Source: Bacteriovoracaceae bacterium (lineage in GTDB: Bacteria > Bdellovibrionota > Bacteriovoracia > Bacteriovoracales > Bacteriovoracaceae). Taken from it: a DNA stretch of 64,000 nt. The notes beneath the pieces were generated by a model. It had not been told where the DNA came from. It did no database searches and was given only the letters and a program-made list of their open reading frames with translations. Positions 1 through 8,308 of this stretch are shown here, in pieces. The position numbers and the translations under genes were made by a program. The stretch is taken from assembly GCA_013141065.1 (NCBI GenBank), contig JABFRR010000003.1:124001-188000 (forward strand), written 5' to 3'. The first letter of the stretch is position 1, and every line of letters starts with the position of its first letter.

Positions 1-45
1 CAGTTAGGACTTGGTTAGATTTTGAGTGGCCCATTGTTGCACTTT

Positions 46-900
46 TTATTTGTCGATAAACTTTGAAAATTCTTCTGTTGAATTAAATTCTCTGCCTTCG
101 ATATGAATATTTTTCAAACTCATATCATTTAAGTGAACATTCTTAAATTTACAAGCAAGGAATTTAACATCATTCATCTGAAGATCTTTTAAAATACAAT
201 TTTCAAATGATGTTTCTTTAAAGCTTGTTCCGTGAAGTTTAGCATCTTCGATAATACTATTGTCAAACTGACATTGAATAATAGTTGCGCCATGAAAAAC
301 ACAATCGACAAACTTTGCATTATTTAGCATGTCGAATGCTTTGATATTCACTCCGTGAAAGCTGACGTCTTCAATTATCGAATTATTCATCAACAGCTTT
401 GATGCCTTTGAACCGTTAAAACTTGTATCTGTAATTTTAGCCGCAATAAGAATCACTTCATCTAAAGAAGAACCATTGAAACTTGTATCTTCTAATATTG
501 AATCAGACAGAGATAAACCATCAACATTCGAAGCATTGAATGTATTATCAGAAATTCTAGAACTCTTAAGTTCTAAATTTTTAGCATTTGAAACTTGAAA
601 ACTATTATCTTCAAAAACAAAGTCCTCACCTTTAGGTACATCAACCTTCGAAAGATTTTTTTTATTATGTTGGCCATCGAATTTTCTGCTTAAGTCCCGA
701 TTGACTTCATTAAATGCCTGCCCCAAGACTGATTGAACAAAGTCAGTGATTCCAAGTTTTAAATGACTTCCAAGGCCTTCATCGCGTATTTCTTCTTTAC
801 GTTCACTTCCCTTTAATGTGCTAAGTAATTCAGCAGCTTCAATATCACTAATTATTCCTTTTTTAGACATTTCTAGAATTTTTAAAATCTCATTTTTCAC
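46..900 (-). CDS. SHOCT-like / pentapeptide-like repeat protein
   Basis: The 284-residue protein has two parts. Residues about 5-30 (KILEMSKKGIISDIEAAELL) resemble the short SHOCT-like helical domain at the N-terminus of YvlB/LiaX-type envelope-stress proteins. From about residue 95 to the end it is a run of quasi-repeats of about 20 residues with the core pattern DTSFNGS...L...S.I, which should fold as a right-handed beta-helix like pentapeptide-repeat proteins. No signal peptide or membrane segment is visible, so it is probably cytoplasmic. The start overlaps the end of the upstream DUF2089 gene by 11 bp, so the two are co-transcribed and probably translationally coupled. In other bacteria DUF2089 genes sit beside SHOCT/DUF4097 genes; here a pentapeptide-like helix seems to replace the DUF4097 part. 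The molecular function is unknown. Confidence 0.7.
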   Translation of the reverse strand: MKNEILKILEMSKKGIISDIEAAELLSTLKGSERKEEIRDEGLGSHLKLGITDFVQSVLGQAFNEVNRDLSRKFDGQHNKKNLSKVDVPKGEDFVFEDNSFQVSNAKNLELKSSRISDNTFNASNVDGLSLSDSILEDTSFNGSSLDEVILIAAKITDTSFNGSKASKLLMNNSIIEDVSFHGVNIKAFDMLNNAKFVDCVFHGATIIQCQFDNSIIEDAKLHGTSFKETSFENCILKDLQMNDVKFLACKFKNVHLNDMSLKNIHIEGREFNSTEEFSKFIDK

Positions 901-1312
901 TTTTCTTCTCCGTTTTTTTCTTAATTAGAGAAAGTCCTTTCTCATAGTTAACCATTCCATTGTTCATTAGTTCCAAAATCTCGATAACAGACTTTGAATT
1001 AAGTTCAAGATCCATTGGAGCAACTGACTTGTCGACGAAGTCAGTAACTGAAACAGAATCCTTTAATTTTTGTATTTTGTTTTTAACAGTAGGATAACTT
1101 ATGCCCAAAGCTTTTTCGATGTCCGCAATTTTTCCTTCACACACAATAAAGACATGTAGAAAATGAAGCATTTCTTCGTTTAGTTTCATAATTGGATTGG
1201 AATCAAACTTACCCTTCAGTGTCAGATCACATTCAACACACTCTAATGCCGAAATTTGCATAGGTTTAGAGCAAGAAGGGCAGTTGCAGGATATTGAGTT
1301 ATATTTCGTCAT
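890..1312 (-). CDS. DUF2089 family zinc-ribbon / HTH regulator
   Basis: The 140-residue protein begins with a four-cysteine zinc ribbon (CPSC ... CVEC, residues about 11-30). This is followed by a helix-turn-helix (LGISYPTVKNKIQKL, residues about 70-85) of the kind found in DUF2089 proteins. It is first in a two-gene operon with the SHOCT/pentapeptide-like gene and is likely an autoregulator, because its promoter is packed with copies of one dyad (see 1315-1369). The ATG at 1312 has no Shine-Dalgarno sequence, and the predicted transcription start falls on that A, so the mRNA may be leaderless. The family assignment is firm; the regulatory role is inferred. Confidence 0.8.
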   Translation of the reverse strand: MTKYNSISCNCPSCSKPMQISALECVECDLTLKGKFDSNPIMKLNEEMLHFLHVFIVCEGKIADIEKALGISYPTVKNKIQKLKDSVSVTDFVDKSVAPMDLELNSKSVIEILELMNNGMVNYEKGLSLIKKKTEKKSEK

Positions 1313-1314
1313 TC

Positions 1315-1369
1315 TTAATTAATATTAAGAAACTTAATGTTTTGCAATCAAATAATTAAGAAACTTAAT
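1315..1369 (-). promoter_or_regulatory. Promoter with repeated ATTAAG-N3-CTTAAT operators
   Basis: Seen directly: the 15-mer ATTAAGAAACTTAAT occurs at 1324-1338 and again at 1355-1369. Each copy is a perfect 6-bp dyad around AAA, and the copies lie 31 bp (about three helical turns) apart on the same DNA face. A fifth half-site, CTTAAT, is at 1315-1320. On the minus strand TTGCAA (1347-1342), 17 bp, then TATTAA (1324-1319) form a sigma-70-like promoter, and one dyad lies between -35 and -10. Binding there should block RNA polymerase. The best candidate binder is the DUF2089 protein encoded immediately downstream (inference). Confidence 0.65.
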
Positions 1370-1420
1370 ATTTTCGAGGGATTTGTTGAAAAACAAGTAG
1401 TTGCGAGAATATCGATCTGA

Positions 1421-2071
1421 CTAAAAATTCCCTTTTAAAACGGGAATAATTTCTTTTATTCCAAAAGCAATCATTTCAATCGACATGGATAATAAAATAA
1501 GTCCCATGATTCGAGTCATAACGTTGAGACCTATTTGACCTAGTTTTTCTCCAATGTTTTCAGCGTAACTTAAAATAATTTTTATTAAAAGACCGATTAA
1601 GACAACCATCACTATTCCCGCAATCCAATGTGTGGTGGTCGTAAAATTTTTTGCATGAATGATCGATGTGGATATCGCTCCTGGGCCTGAAAGGAGTGGA
1701 ATCGCCAGGGGAATAATGCCGATTTCTCTTTCAAAGTCCATAGATCTAATTTCATCATTATTCATTTTTGTATTGGACTGTTGGCCTGATATCATACTGA
1801 AGGCCATCATAAATAAAAGGAGCCCACCACCAATGGTAAAAGAGGCCACAGAAATGCCAAAAAAATTGAGTAAAAATTGTCCACAAACTAAACTCACTAA
1901 AATGGTCGTGGAGCTAGCGATCGCACAAGTGTTAGTGACATTTTTGATATTAAGATTTTTATGATTTTTGGTAAAACCCAAAAAAACCGGAATGGCTCCT
2001 AATGGATTAATAATTGAAACAAGCGTAATTGAAAATTTTAAAATATCACTGATCGCTGGATTCACTTCCAT
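1421..2071 (-). CDS. marC: MarC family integral membrane protein
   Basis: This 216-residue, very hydrophobic protein has about six membrane segments and the MarC/UPF0056 signatures, including SIINPLGAIPVFLGFT near the N-terminus and PLAIPLLSGPGAIST in the middle. Length is normal for the family. It sits in the inner membrane; the substrate of MarC proteins is not established, and the old link to multiple antibiotic resistance was withdrawn. The start is supported by AAAGG six bases upstream of ATG. It lies 9 bp downstream of murJ on the same strand, so it is probably the last gene of the operon that starts near 4830. Confidence 0.88.
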   Translation of the reverse strand: MEVNPAISDILKFSITLVSIINPLGAIPVFLGFTKNHKNLNIKNVTNTCAIASSTTILVSLVCGQFLLNFFGISVASFTIGGGLLLFMMAFSMISGQQSNTKMNNDEIRSMDFEREIGIIPLAIPLLSGPGAISTSIIHAKNFTTTTHWIAGIVMVVLIGLLIKIILSYAENIGEKLGQIGLNVMTRIMGLILLSMSIEMIAFGIKEIIPVLKGNF

Positions 2072-2080
2072 AATTTACCT

Positions 2081-3706
2081 TTATTTAATTTTCAATTTTT
2101 TAAGAATTTTTTCAACAATTATGACTGAGTCTTCAATTTTAAACATAGAGGTCAAAAGAAAGTAGGAGATACCGAAAACAGAAAAAATAACTCCTGCTTT
2201 AAGTATCGGATGAATAATCAACTCAGCAAAAATAAAAAATTTAATGAATAGTCCTAGGCCCGCAGATAACAAAGCACAGATCCAAAGTTTACCGAGATTA
2301 AGTAAATTGATTCCCGTTTTGCCAATGATCGAATTAAGTTTTCTTCGCAGGAGTGCAAACTCTATCCATCCGCTGATACCAGATGAAAGAGTCAGGCCGG
2401 CCGTTGTGTATGCAGGATCAATATTTAATAATGGTGCTAATTTAAAAGCGATTAAATAGCCAAGGATAGATGTTGAAATTATCCTCACAATGGCAAAATT
2501 AAGTGTTGTTTTGGTATCTTTTAGAGAAAAAAACGTTGATGAGTAAAGTCGACCTATGGTGCTTGCTAATAAACCCACACTCGAACCGATAAGAATGACC
2601 CATACGACATGAGTGTCTTTTGTTGAAAATGCACCTGTTTGAAAAAGTGCGGCAACTAAAACATCTCCCAGAAAAATAAAAGCACAAAGTGAAGGCACGA
2701 TGAAAAAACTAATTTTTTGAATACTTCTTTGCAAGCGAAGCTTGAGTTTTAAATAAATTTCTTCATTCGAAGCTTTTGAAACACTGAGCGAACCTGTGAT
2801 TGAACTCATCTCTGGAAGCTCACTGGCCGATATGCTCATGCCAAATAATGAAACTGGTAATATATAAAGTGTTTGAGCGTAAGCGAGACTGGAGACCGCA
2901 CCAGATTGCAGCAAGCTTGCGAGTATATTATCGATGTAAGAGCTTATTTGAACCACGCCTCGTGAAATCACTCCAGGAACGAAATTTTTTAAAATGAGTC
3001 TGACTTCTTGATTTTTAAGATCAAAAGAAATTTTGAAATATTTAAGTAATTTTAAAGTAGTGGGAATTTGGATGAGCACTTGAAGAAAACTTCCAAGCAC
3101 CAGGCCCCAGCCAGCTTTAATTGCTAAGTCATATTGAGAACTATTTTGGCCATAGATAAGTAAAGCTGCAATGATGGAAACATTCCAGATGACTGGAGCT
3201 GCGTAAGACAAGAAAAAATGGCGATGACTATTTAAAATACCCAAGCACCACGCAGACATGACAACCAGGCCTGTTCCAGGAAAAAAGATTTGCACTAGTT
3301 TTATTGTCAATTCTCTTTTGGGGCCATTAAAGCCTGGAGCGATTAGATCAATAAGAAAGGGTGTGGCCAATACACCAAGAATAACTAAAATTGCAGTTAC
3401 TAAAAAAAGTAAACTTCCAATAACTGAAGCGACATGTGTCGCTTCCAGATGTTTTGTTTGGTCTTTGGTTTCGAGATTATGAGTTCTAGTTAATAATCCC
3501 GCGTAGACTGGTATAAATGAAGCCGATAAAACTCCTTCACCAAAAAGATTCTGCAAAAAATTGGGAATTTTAAGAGCTGCTTTAAAAGCATCGCTGGCTT
3601 CAGAGTTACCTAAATAGTGAGCAAATGCTCGCTCTCTTAAAAGACCGGCGATGCGACTTAGGAAAATCCCTGCACCAACAAGAAAAGCACCATTATTTTT
3701 ACTCAT
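2081..3706 (-). CDS. murJ: Lipid II flippase MurJ (MviN)
   Basis: This 541-residue polytopic membrane protein belongs to the MOP exporter superfamily and is expected to flip lipid II across the inner membrane for peptidoglycan synthesis. The N-terminus carries the MurJ hallmark sequences SRIAGLLRERAFAHYLG and AFKAALKIPNFLQNLFGEG, and about 13-14 hydrophobic segments follow. Length is normal and no disruption is seen. It is flanked by a methyltransferase-like gene 31 bp upstream and marC 9 bp downstream on the same strand. There is no clear Shine-Dalgarno sequence before the chosen ATG. Confidence 0.93.
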   Translation of the reverse strand: MSKNNGAFLVGAGIFLSRIAGLLRERAFAHYLGNSEASDAFKAALKIPNFLQNLFGEGVLSASFIPVYAGLLTRTHNLETKDQTKHLEATHVASVIGSLLFLVTAILVILGVLATPFLIDLIAPGFNGPKRELTIKLVQIFFPGTGLVVMSAWCLGILNSHRHFFLSYAAPVIWNVSIIAALLIYGQNSSQYDLAIKAGWGLVLGSFLQVLIQIPTTLKLLKYFKISFDLKNQEVRLILKNFVPGVISRGVVQISSYIDNILASLLQSGAVSSLAYAQTLYILPVSLFGMSISASELPEMSSITGSLSVSKASNEEIYLKLKLRLQRSIQKISFFIVPSLCAFIFLGDVLVAALFQTGAFSTKDTHVVWVILIGSSVGLLASTIGRLYSSTFFSLKDTKTTLNFAIVRIISTSILGYLIAFKLAPLLNIDPAYTTAGLTLSSGISGWIEFALLRRKLNSIIGKTGINLLNLGKLWICALLSAGLGLFIKFFIFAELIIHPILKAGVIFSVFGISYFLLTSMFKIEDSVIIVEKILKKLKIK

Positions 3707-3737
3707 ATATTATTATGAGGAGAAAGGCTTAGAAAGA

Positions 3738-4529
3738 TCAATGACTATTTCTATTATTTAAATGGTAGGCCCGAACTTTCATTTTTATAGCTATGTCTTT
3801 TTGAAATTCGGGAATAGGGGCTAAATCCCATATCCATTCTGTTTTTGGAGTTGGCAGTTTCAAATGTTGAAATTCTAAATGATTTTCTAACATTTTATTA
3901 TTTGAATCTAAGTAATGGACTTCGGTATCTGTAATGAGTGCTACTGGGGAGTGAAAAGTCTCTAAATAACGGAGATGGTTTTGAGTAATCATCTCGAGAT
4001 ACGCATTGACTTGTTCTTCACTGAATTTCCCTTTAAAATTCTTATCAATATATTCTTCTAAATGCCGTGGTAGCTGGGACATGATATTAACCGAAAGAAC
4101 CAATCCCCAGTTTTCATTGGTAAAAGCAGTCGGAACAACTGTTTTTAGTATACCTTTGGTGAGTTCACTTTCAGATTCGGTCAGGTCATGTTCTCTAAAT
4201 TCAATATTTTTTAAGTGTTGGACTCTTTTTTTTGTACTTTTCAAATGAACGATATCAACACAAACAACTTTTTTGAATTTTTTAGAAAGTTCTTCTATCG
4301 GAATTTCATGTATTGGGCCAGAGCCCAAAATTAAAACAGATTCAAAGTGCAAAGAAAGTTTTAAGCTTTCAAGTATAAATTTTTTACACTGATTTCTGTG
4401 AGGCATCCACGCTTCGGAGCATCTTTCTTCTCTGGCAATCAGAGCGATACTCTCATAAAGGTGTCCAAAAGATTTTGCTTCTTTTAATTTTGGTGATTCA
4501 AATAATGAGGTTAAAAATTCTTTTATCAA
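3738..4529 (-). CDS. Methyltransferase-like protein, function unknown
   Basis: The 263-residue soluble protein has a Rossmann-type motif I (VLILGSGP, residues about 65-75), an acidic strand end (VVCVDI, about 88-93) and a segment like motif III (NIEFREHDL), all consistent with a class I SAM-dependent methyltransferase fold. The glycine-rich loop is less canonical than GxGxG (GSGPI), so catalytic activity is not assured. It lies in an apparent operon of small protein, this gene, murJ and marC, with gaps of 40, 31 and 9 bp. That context suggests an envelope link, but no substrate can be named. Confidence 0.6.
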   Translation of the reverse strand: MIKEFLTSLFESPKLKEAKSFGHLYESIALIAREERCSEAWMPHRNQCKKFILESLKLSLHFESVLILGSGPIHEIPIEELSKKFKKVVCVDIVHLKSTKKRVQHLKNIEFREHDLTESESELTKGILKTVVPTAFTNENWGLVLSVNIMSQLPRHLEEYIDKNFKGKFSEEQVNAYLEMITQNHLRYLETFHSPVALITDTEVHYLDSNNKMLENHLEFQHLKLPTPKTEWIWDLAPIPEFQKDIAIKMKVRAYHLNNRNSH

Positions 4530-4569
4530 AGATCATCCTAATTAATTTAGATGTCTTTAATAATAGAGG

Positions 4570-4830
4570 CTATGCCGATTTTTTACTAGTGATTTTGAAA
4601 TTGATATAGTTCACGTAAGAGGGTATTTGTGAGTGGATTAGATCCCAGATTATTTTTTCTTCCAGGCCGTCATCTTTAGCAGCATCTAGGAGTTCAATGA
4701 CCCTGCCATCTAATAACTCATAATCAATGGTTGAGCGGTAGACATGTTCACATTCGATAAGGATTTCTTCAATTTCAGCTTTATATTTTTTGATTAAAAC
4801 TGAAAGATCATTATCAAACTTATTATCCAT
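4570..4830 (-). CDS. Small protein of unknown function
   Basis: This 86-residue acidic, helical protein begins MDNKFDNDLSVLIKKYKAEIEE. I chose the ATG at 4830 because GGAG lies about seven bases upstream on the minus strand; an upstream in-frame TTG at 4842 overlaps that ribosome-binding site and is unlikely. It has no signal peptide and no motif I recognise. It is the first gene of the run leading into the methyltransferase-like gene and murJ (40-bp gap). Confidence 0.6.
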   Translation of the reverse strand: MDNKFDNDLSVLIKKYKAEIEEILIECEHVYRSTIDYELLDGRVIELLDAAKDDGLEEKIIWDLIHSQIPSYVNYINFKITSKKSA

Positions 4831-4920
4831 TACTCGCTCCAATAAAACAAAAAATCAATTGATCGGGTTAAATCAATGAAGTCCTATCGGATACCTGAAT
4901 GAAAAGCTTAAGTTCTATTA

Positions 4921-5685
4921 TTAAAAAGTTCTATGTCTTAAGATAAACTCAACGCGACGGTTGATATTAATGCCTTTTTCTTCTTCGCTATTTGATTCCA
5001 TACCATTGGATCTCGCAATCGGGATAAGTCTTTCTGGCATGACACCGAAGTCATTGATTAGAGAGGTGCGAATGGCCATGGCCCGCTTGAAAGAAAGCTC
5101 CCAATTGGCCTGGTCTGTGGCCCCTTCACCTTTTTCGGTATGGCCAATAATTGAAACGGTCCCTTCATAGTCCTTAAAAACGTCAGAGAGTTTTTTGAGA
5201 TAATTTTTTCCTTCATAAGATATTTCAGTCGAACCAAATTGAAAGACTATATTTCCTGGAATCGCAAATTTAAGATATTCAGAATTGTAATCAGCACTAA
5301 AAGCATTTCCATCAAAGAGTTCGTCAACTAGTTTTGATAAAACTTTATGTTCTTGAAGATAAACTGGGCGAGGCCTTGCGGGTTCGACGACATCGGCTTC
5401 ATCAAAACCACCTTCCTGGCCACTTAAAACGGAATAAGACGTATTCGGTGTGCTTCCAATTTTTCCGACGGAATCAGATCCACCTTTAAAAATTGTGGCA
5501 GTAGTAAAATAATCAGCAATGGCCGCTTTAGTTTCTTCATCTGCACCCATTAGCCACATAACGAGAAAGAAGGCCATCATCGCAGTCATAAAGTCCGCAA
5601 AGGCAACTTTCCAGGCACCACCGTGGGCACCACCATGGCCTTTATTTATTCTTTTAATAATTATAGGAGCTTTATCGTCTGCCAT
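4921..5685 (-). CDS. motB: Flagellar motor stator protein MotB
   Basis: This 254-residue protein has one N-terminal membrane helix (residues about 25-45, WKVAFADFMTAMMAFFLVMW) carrying the conserved proton-binding aspartate, Asp31. The C-terminal OmpA/MotB peptidoglycan-binding domain (about 125-250) contains VFQFGSTEI, SIIGHTEK and NINRRVEFIL. With MotA it forms the stator unit that couples ion flow to flagellar rotation and anchors to peptidoglycan. It is downstream of motA with a 38-bp gap, and AAGGA precedes the ATG. The Lys/His/Gly-rich cytoplasmic N-terminus (PIIIKRINKGHGGAHGG) is typical. Confidence 0.95.
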   Translation of the reverse strand: MADDKAPIIIKRINKGHGGAHGGAWKVAFADFMTAMMAFFLVMWLMGADEETKAAIADYFTTATIFKGGSDSVGKIGSTPNTSYSVLSGQEGGFDEADVVEPARPRPVYLQEHKVLSKLVDELFDGNAFSADYNSEYLKFAIPGNIVFQFGSTEISYEGKNYLKKLSDVFKDYEGTVSIIGHTEKGEGATDQANWELSFKRAMAIRTSLINDFGVMPERLIPIARSNGMESNSEEEKGININRRVEFILRHRTF

Positions 5686-5723
5686 AATGAAATTCCTTTT
5701 TCATTAAACCATTATTTCTTCAA

Positions 5724-6581
5724 TTATTTTTTACCAGCGTTTGCAGTTGCTTCATCTACTTCTTTAAAAGTTGGACGAAATTCTGTTGGAATACTTCTTC
5801 TTCCAAATTCTGCACAAACTTTAGCATTCACCCCTTTAGAAAAAGCAAGTAAACATATTTTAGCAGTTATCATAAAACGCATTTCTTCTTTTAAGTTTGA
5901 TTCAATTTTAGCACCTAATGGTTGTAAATATCCATAAGAGGCAAGAATTCCTAGAAAGGTACCAACGAGTGCAGCTGCTACTGACATACCGATAACTTCT
6001 TTACCTTGAGTCAGTTTTCCCATCGTGATAACAACCCCAAGAACCGCGGCAACTATACCAAGACCAGGCATCGCATCTGAAACTCGATTGATGGATCCAA
6101 CTAAGGTGTGCTCTTCTTCAGTCACTATATCAAGATCTGAATTCATGAGGTCTTCAAGATCGTAAGGTGAAAGCGAAGACGCAATCTGAACTTTTAGCGT
6201 GTCACAAATAAAATCTATACAATGGTGATTATGTAATACGGCCGGATATCTTTTAAAGATGTCTGAGTTCTCAGGATTTTCGACATGTGGCTCGATTGAA
6301 ATAGGGTTAGCAGAGGCCATCTTAATAAGTTCAAACATACACTGAAGTAGTTCGATATACGCAGCTTTATTGATGCCACTACCTTTAAGCGACTTTATAC
6401 TATTAGCGATAATTCCTTTGATGATATAAGGATTTGTCGCCATAACAAGAGATCCTATAGCGGCACCTCCAATGATGAGAAGCTCTGTTGGCTGCCAAAG
6501 AACTGCAAGATTACCATGGTGAAGAACGTACCCCAAGATAACACAAACTGTAGTAACGATTGCACCCACGATAGTGAACAT
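5724..6581 (-). CDS. motA: Flagellar motor stator protein MotA
   Basis: The 285-residue protein has four membrane segments, two near the N-terminus and two around residues 165-220 (MPGLGIVAAVLGVVITMG ... VAAALVGTFLGILASYGYLQPL). This is the MotA/ExbB arrangement, with a large cytoplasmic loop between the pairs. It starts with GGAGG ahead of the ATG and is followed by motB. A sigma-28-type promoter lies directly upstream (6609-6635), which fits late flagellar expression. Length and motifs are normal. Confidence 0.96.
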   Translation of the reverse strand: MFTIVGAIVTTVCVILGYVLHHGNLAVLWQPTELLIIGGAAIGSLVMATNPYIIKGIIANSIKSLKGSGINKAAYIELLQCMFELIKMASANPISIEPHVENPENSDIFKRYPAVLHNHHCIDFICDTLKVQIASSLSPYDLEDLMNSDLDIVTEEEHTLVGSINRVSDAMPGLGIVAAVLGVVITMGKLTQGKEVIGMSVAAALVGTFLGILASYGYLQPLGAKIESNLKEEMRFMITAKICLLAFSKGVNAKVCAEFGRRSIPTEFRPTFKEVDEATANAGKK

Positions 6582-6608
6582 AAAAATCCTCCAAATGATT
6601 TAGCTAGC

Positions 6609-6635
6609 TTATCGAATGTTCATTTGAAATCTTTA
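6609..6635 (-). promoter_or_regulatory. Sigma-28 (FliA)-type promoter of motAB
   Basis: On the minus strand the sequence reads TAAAGATT (6635-6628), 11 bp, then TTCGATAA (6616-6609). The FliA consensus is TAAAGTTT-N11-GCCGATAA, so the match is 7/8 and 6/8 with exact spacing. Initiation just after the -10 element would give a short leader of about 20 nt containing the GGAGG ribosome-binding site of motA. No strong sigma-70 promoter is visible in the same stretch. Confidence 0.7.
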
Positions 6636-6955
6636 ATTTTTATGGACTTAGCTAAATTGAGCACAAAGTAAGTGTTTTGGTGGAACAATACGCCAATAGT
6701 TGACTGTTTCTGCCTGGTTATTGGTGAAAAATGTCCAGTATTTTTTTGATTAAATTTAGGAATACTTTATGAAAATAAATGCCAATTAAAAATGACAGAT
6801 TTTATAAACTGCTCTGAAAGCACTAAATGTAACGTTATGATTTTTAAGGCAATAGATTCCAGGTTAAAGGAGATTCCAGGTTAAAGGAGTAATTAAATAT
6901 AATGATATAATTTCAATGAATAGTTTATAAACTTATAAATATATAATGAGTAAAA
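6636..6955. other. Intergenic region between motA and the lipoprotein gene
   Basis: About 320 very A+T-rich bases without a gene. It contains a 6-bp inverted repeat (CCAATA 6693-6698 / TATTGG 6719-6724), an exact 17-bp tandem duplication at 6854-6887, and several TATAAT-like hexamers near 6906 and 6942 without clear -35 partners. Promoter(s) for the lipoprotein gene at 6956 probably lie here. I see no tRNA or other RNA gene. Confidence 0.5.
6854..6887 (+). repeat. Exact 17-bp tandem duplication
   Basis: The unit AGATTCCAGGTTAAAGG is present twice head to tail (6854-6870 and 6871-6887) with no mismatch, followed by AGT. Each unit ends in an AAAGGAG-like sequence, but both lie about 70 bp upstream of the nearest gene start. 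A recent slippage duplication in a promoter or leader region is the simplest explanation. Confidence 0.9.
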
Positions 6956-8308
6956 ATGGCAATGCAAAAATTTATTATCTTTATCATTTCAATTATTCTC
7001 TCCGGCTGTGTCGCCAAGGGGAAAGTCGCTATTATAATGAAGAGCAATTTAAAACAATCAGTTTTAAATCTCAATATTGCCTCTGTCCGTATTCAAAATA
7101 ATCAACTGATCATTAACGGATCAAACTTAGAATCTATCACGACAGTTAAACTTGTTGAAGGTGGACTCACGCAAACTCTCGCAGTTGAAAGTGCAACGAA
7201 TGGAGAAGTTATCGCTAACGGAGTATCGGCAATTACTCTCGGTGTCGGAAAAGTTTTCGATATGATTTTATCAAATGCTAATGCTGCCGCTACTTTTCCA
7301 GTGAGTTTTACACTTAATGATGGAAGTGTAACCAAACAAAAACTTTCAAGCATGGGAGCTTTATCAGGACAAGTTTTAAAATTTAATGGAACAACTTGGG
7401 AGCCAGCTTCATAAATTGATGCTCAATTATTCAAAGGCACTTGGGATCCGGCGACCGTTCTTCCTGACATAGGTTTATCTTCACCGGGCGACTATTGGGT
7501 GGTTTCTTCTGCTGGAACAAATGCCGGAGACGGAATTACTTATGCTGTAGGGGATTGGATTATTTCTGATGGCTATACTTGGAGTAAGTTAGAAGTATCA
7601 AAAACATCGGTGACAAGTTTTAATGGGCGTAAAGGTTTAGTGAATTTAATTCCTGGAGATTATGCCAATTTAAAAAGTGGAGCAAAAATTCCTGGATCAA
7701 ATTTAAATGACCTCGCTAATGTTGATTTAACAACAGATGCTCCAGATTCAGGTGATGTCTTAAAATTTGATGGAGTGAAATGGTTTGCAGGCCCTGGTGC
7801 GGCTGGAGCAGTGGGCTCAACGGAGATAACTGATCTTTCAATTACAGGTGCAGACATTGCAGAAAATACCATCAATCTCTCAAAATTATATTCGCCATCA
7901 ATTGATCCTGCTTTATATTTGAGAGGAGATAAAACTTGGGCAAACTTTACAGACGAAGTTTTAAATGCACCGCTATCAACTTATGTTTTAGATGCGACGA
8001 CGAAACCAACGGTCGGTGTGACAGATAAAATAGGTCCTGCCTTAGGAAAGATTCAAAAATTTTTAAATGATTTAAATACCGACTACATTTCAAAGACGGC
8101 GACATCACAAAGTGTTTCGGGAAGTTTTAGTTTTACCTCACCAACTTCATTTTTATATACACAATTGCCAACAGGTGCAAGCCCAACAGAAGTATCAAAC
8201 GTTCAGTATGTTCACAATTATGTGGGAGCAGCGGTCAGTGGATTAAGCTCAACTGCGCCAGCGACACTTACAACGGCAAATGGAGCCGCAACAGCGGGAG
8301 ACACAACA
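6956..8308 (+). pseudogene. S74-type surface lipoprotein, N-terminal fragment
   Basis: This is the 5' part of a gene broken by an ISAs1-family insertion at 8309. The product starts with a lipoprotein signal (hydrophobic residues 6-14, lipobox LSGC ending at Cys18). It continues with repetitive, Gly/Thr/Asn-rich sequence of the kind found in tail-fibre-like proteins of predatory bacteria (GQVLKFNGTTWEPAS, DVLKFDGVKWFAGPG). An in-frame TAA at 7412-7414 interrupts it; reading continues in the same frame as IDAQLFKGTWDPATV, so the stop is a point nonsense mutation. The last nine bases before the IS, GACACAACA, are one half of a target duplication. The rest of the gene is at 9610-10975 (inverted) and 12276-12889. 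Confidence 0.85.
8300..8308 (+). repeat. 9-bp target-site duplication t1, left copy
   Basis: GACACAACA lies directly left of IS copy 1. Its partner is not at the other end of that IS but, reverse-complemented (TGTTGTGTC), at 10967-10975, directly left of IS copy 2. ISAs1-family elements are known to duplicate 8-10 bp. This exchange of partners is the mark of an inversion between the two elements. Confidence 0.9.

Noticed and set aside
2499-2687. Short minus-strand frame inside murJ
   Set aside because: Different frame within an intact murJ; no start signal and low-complexity composition.
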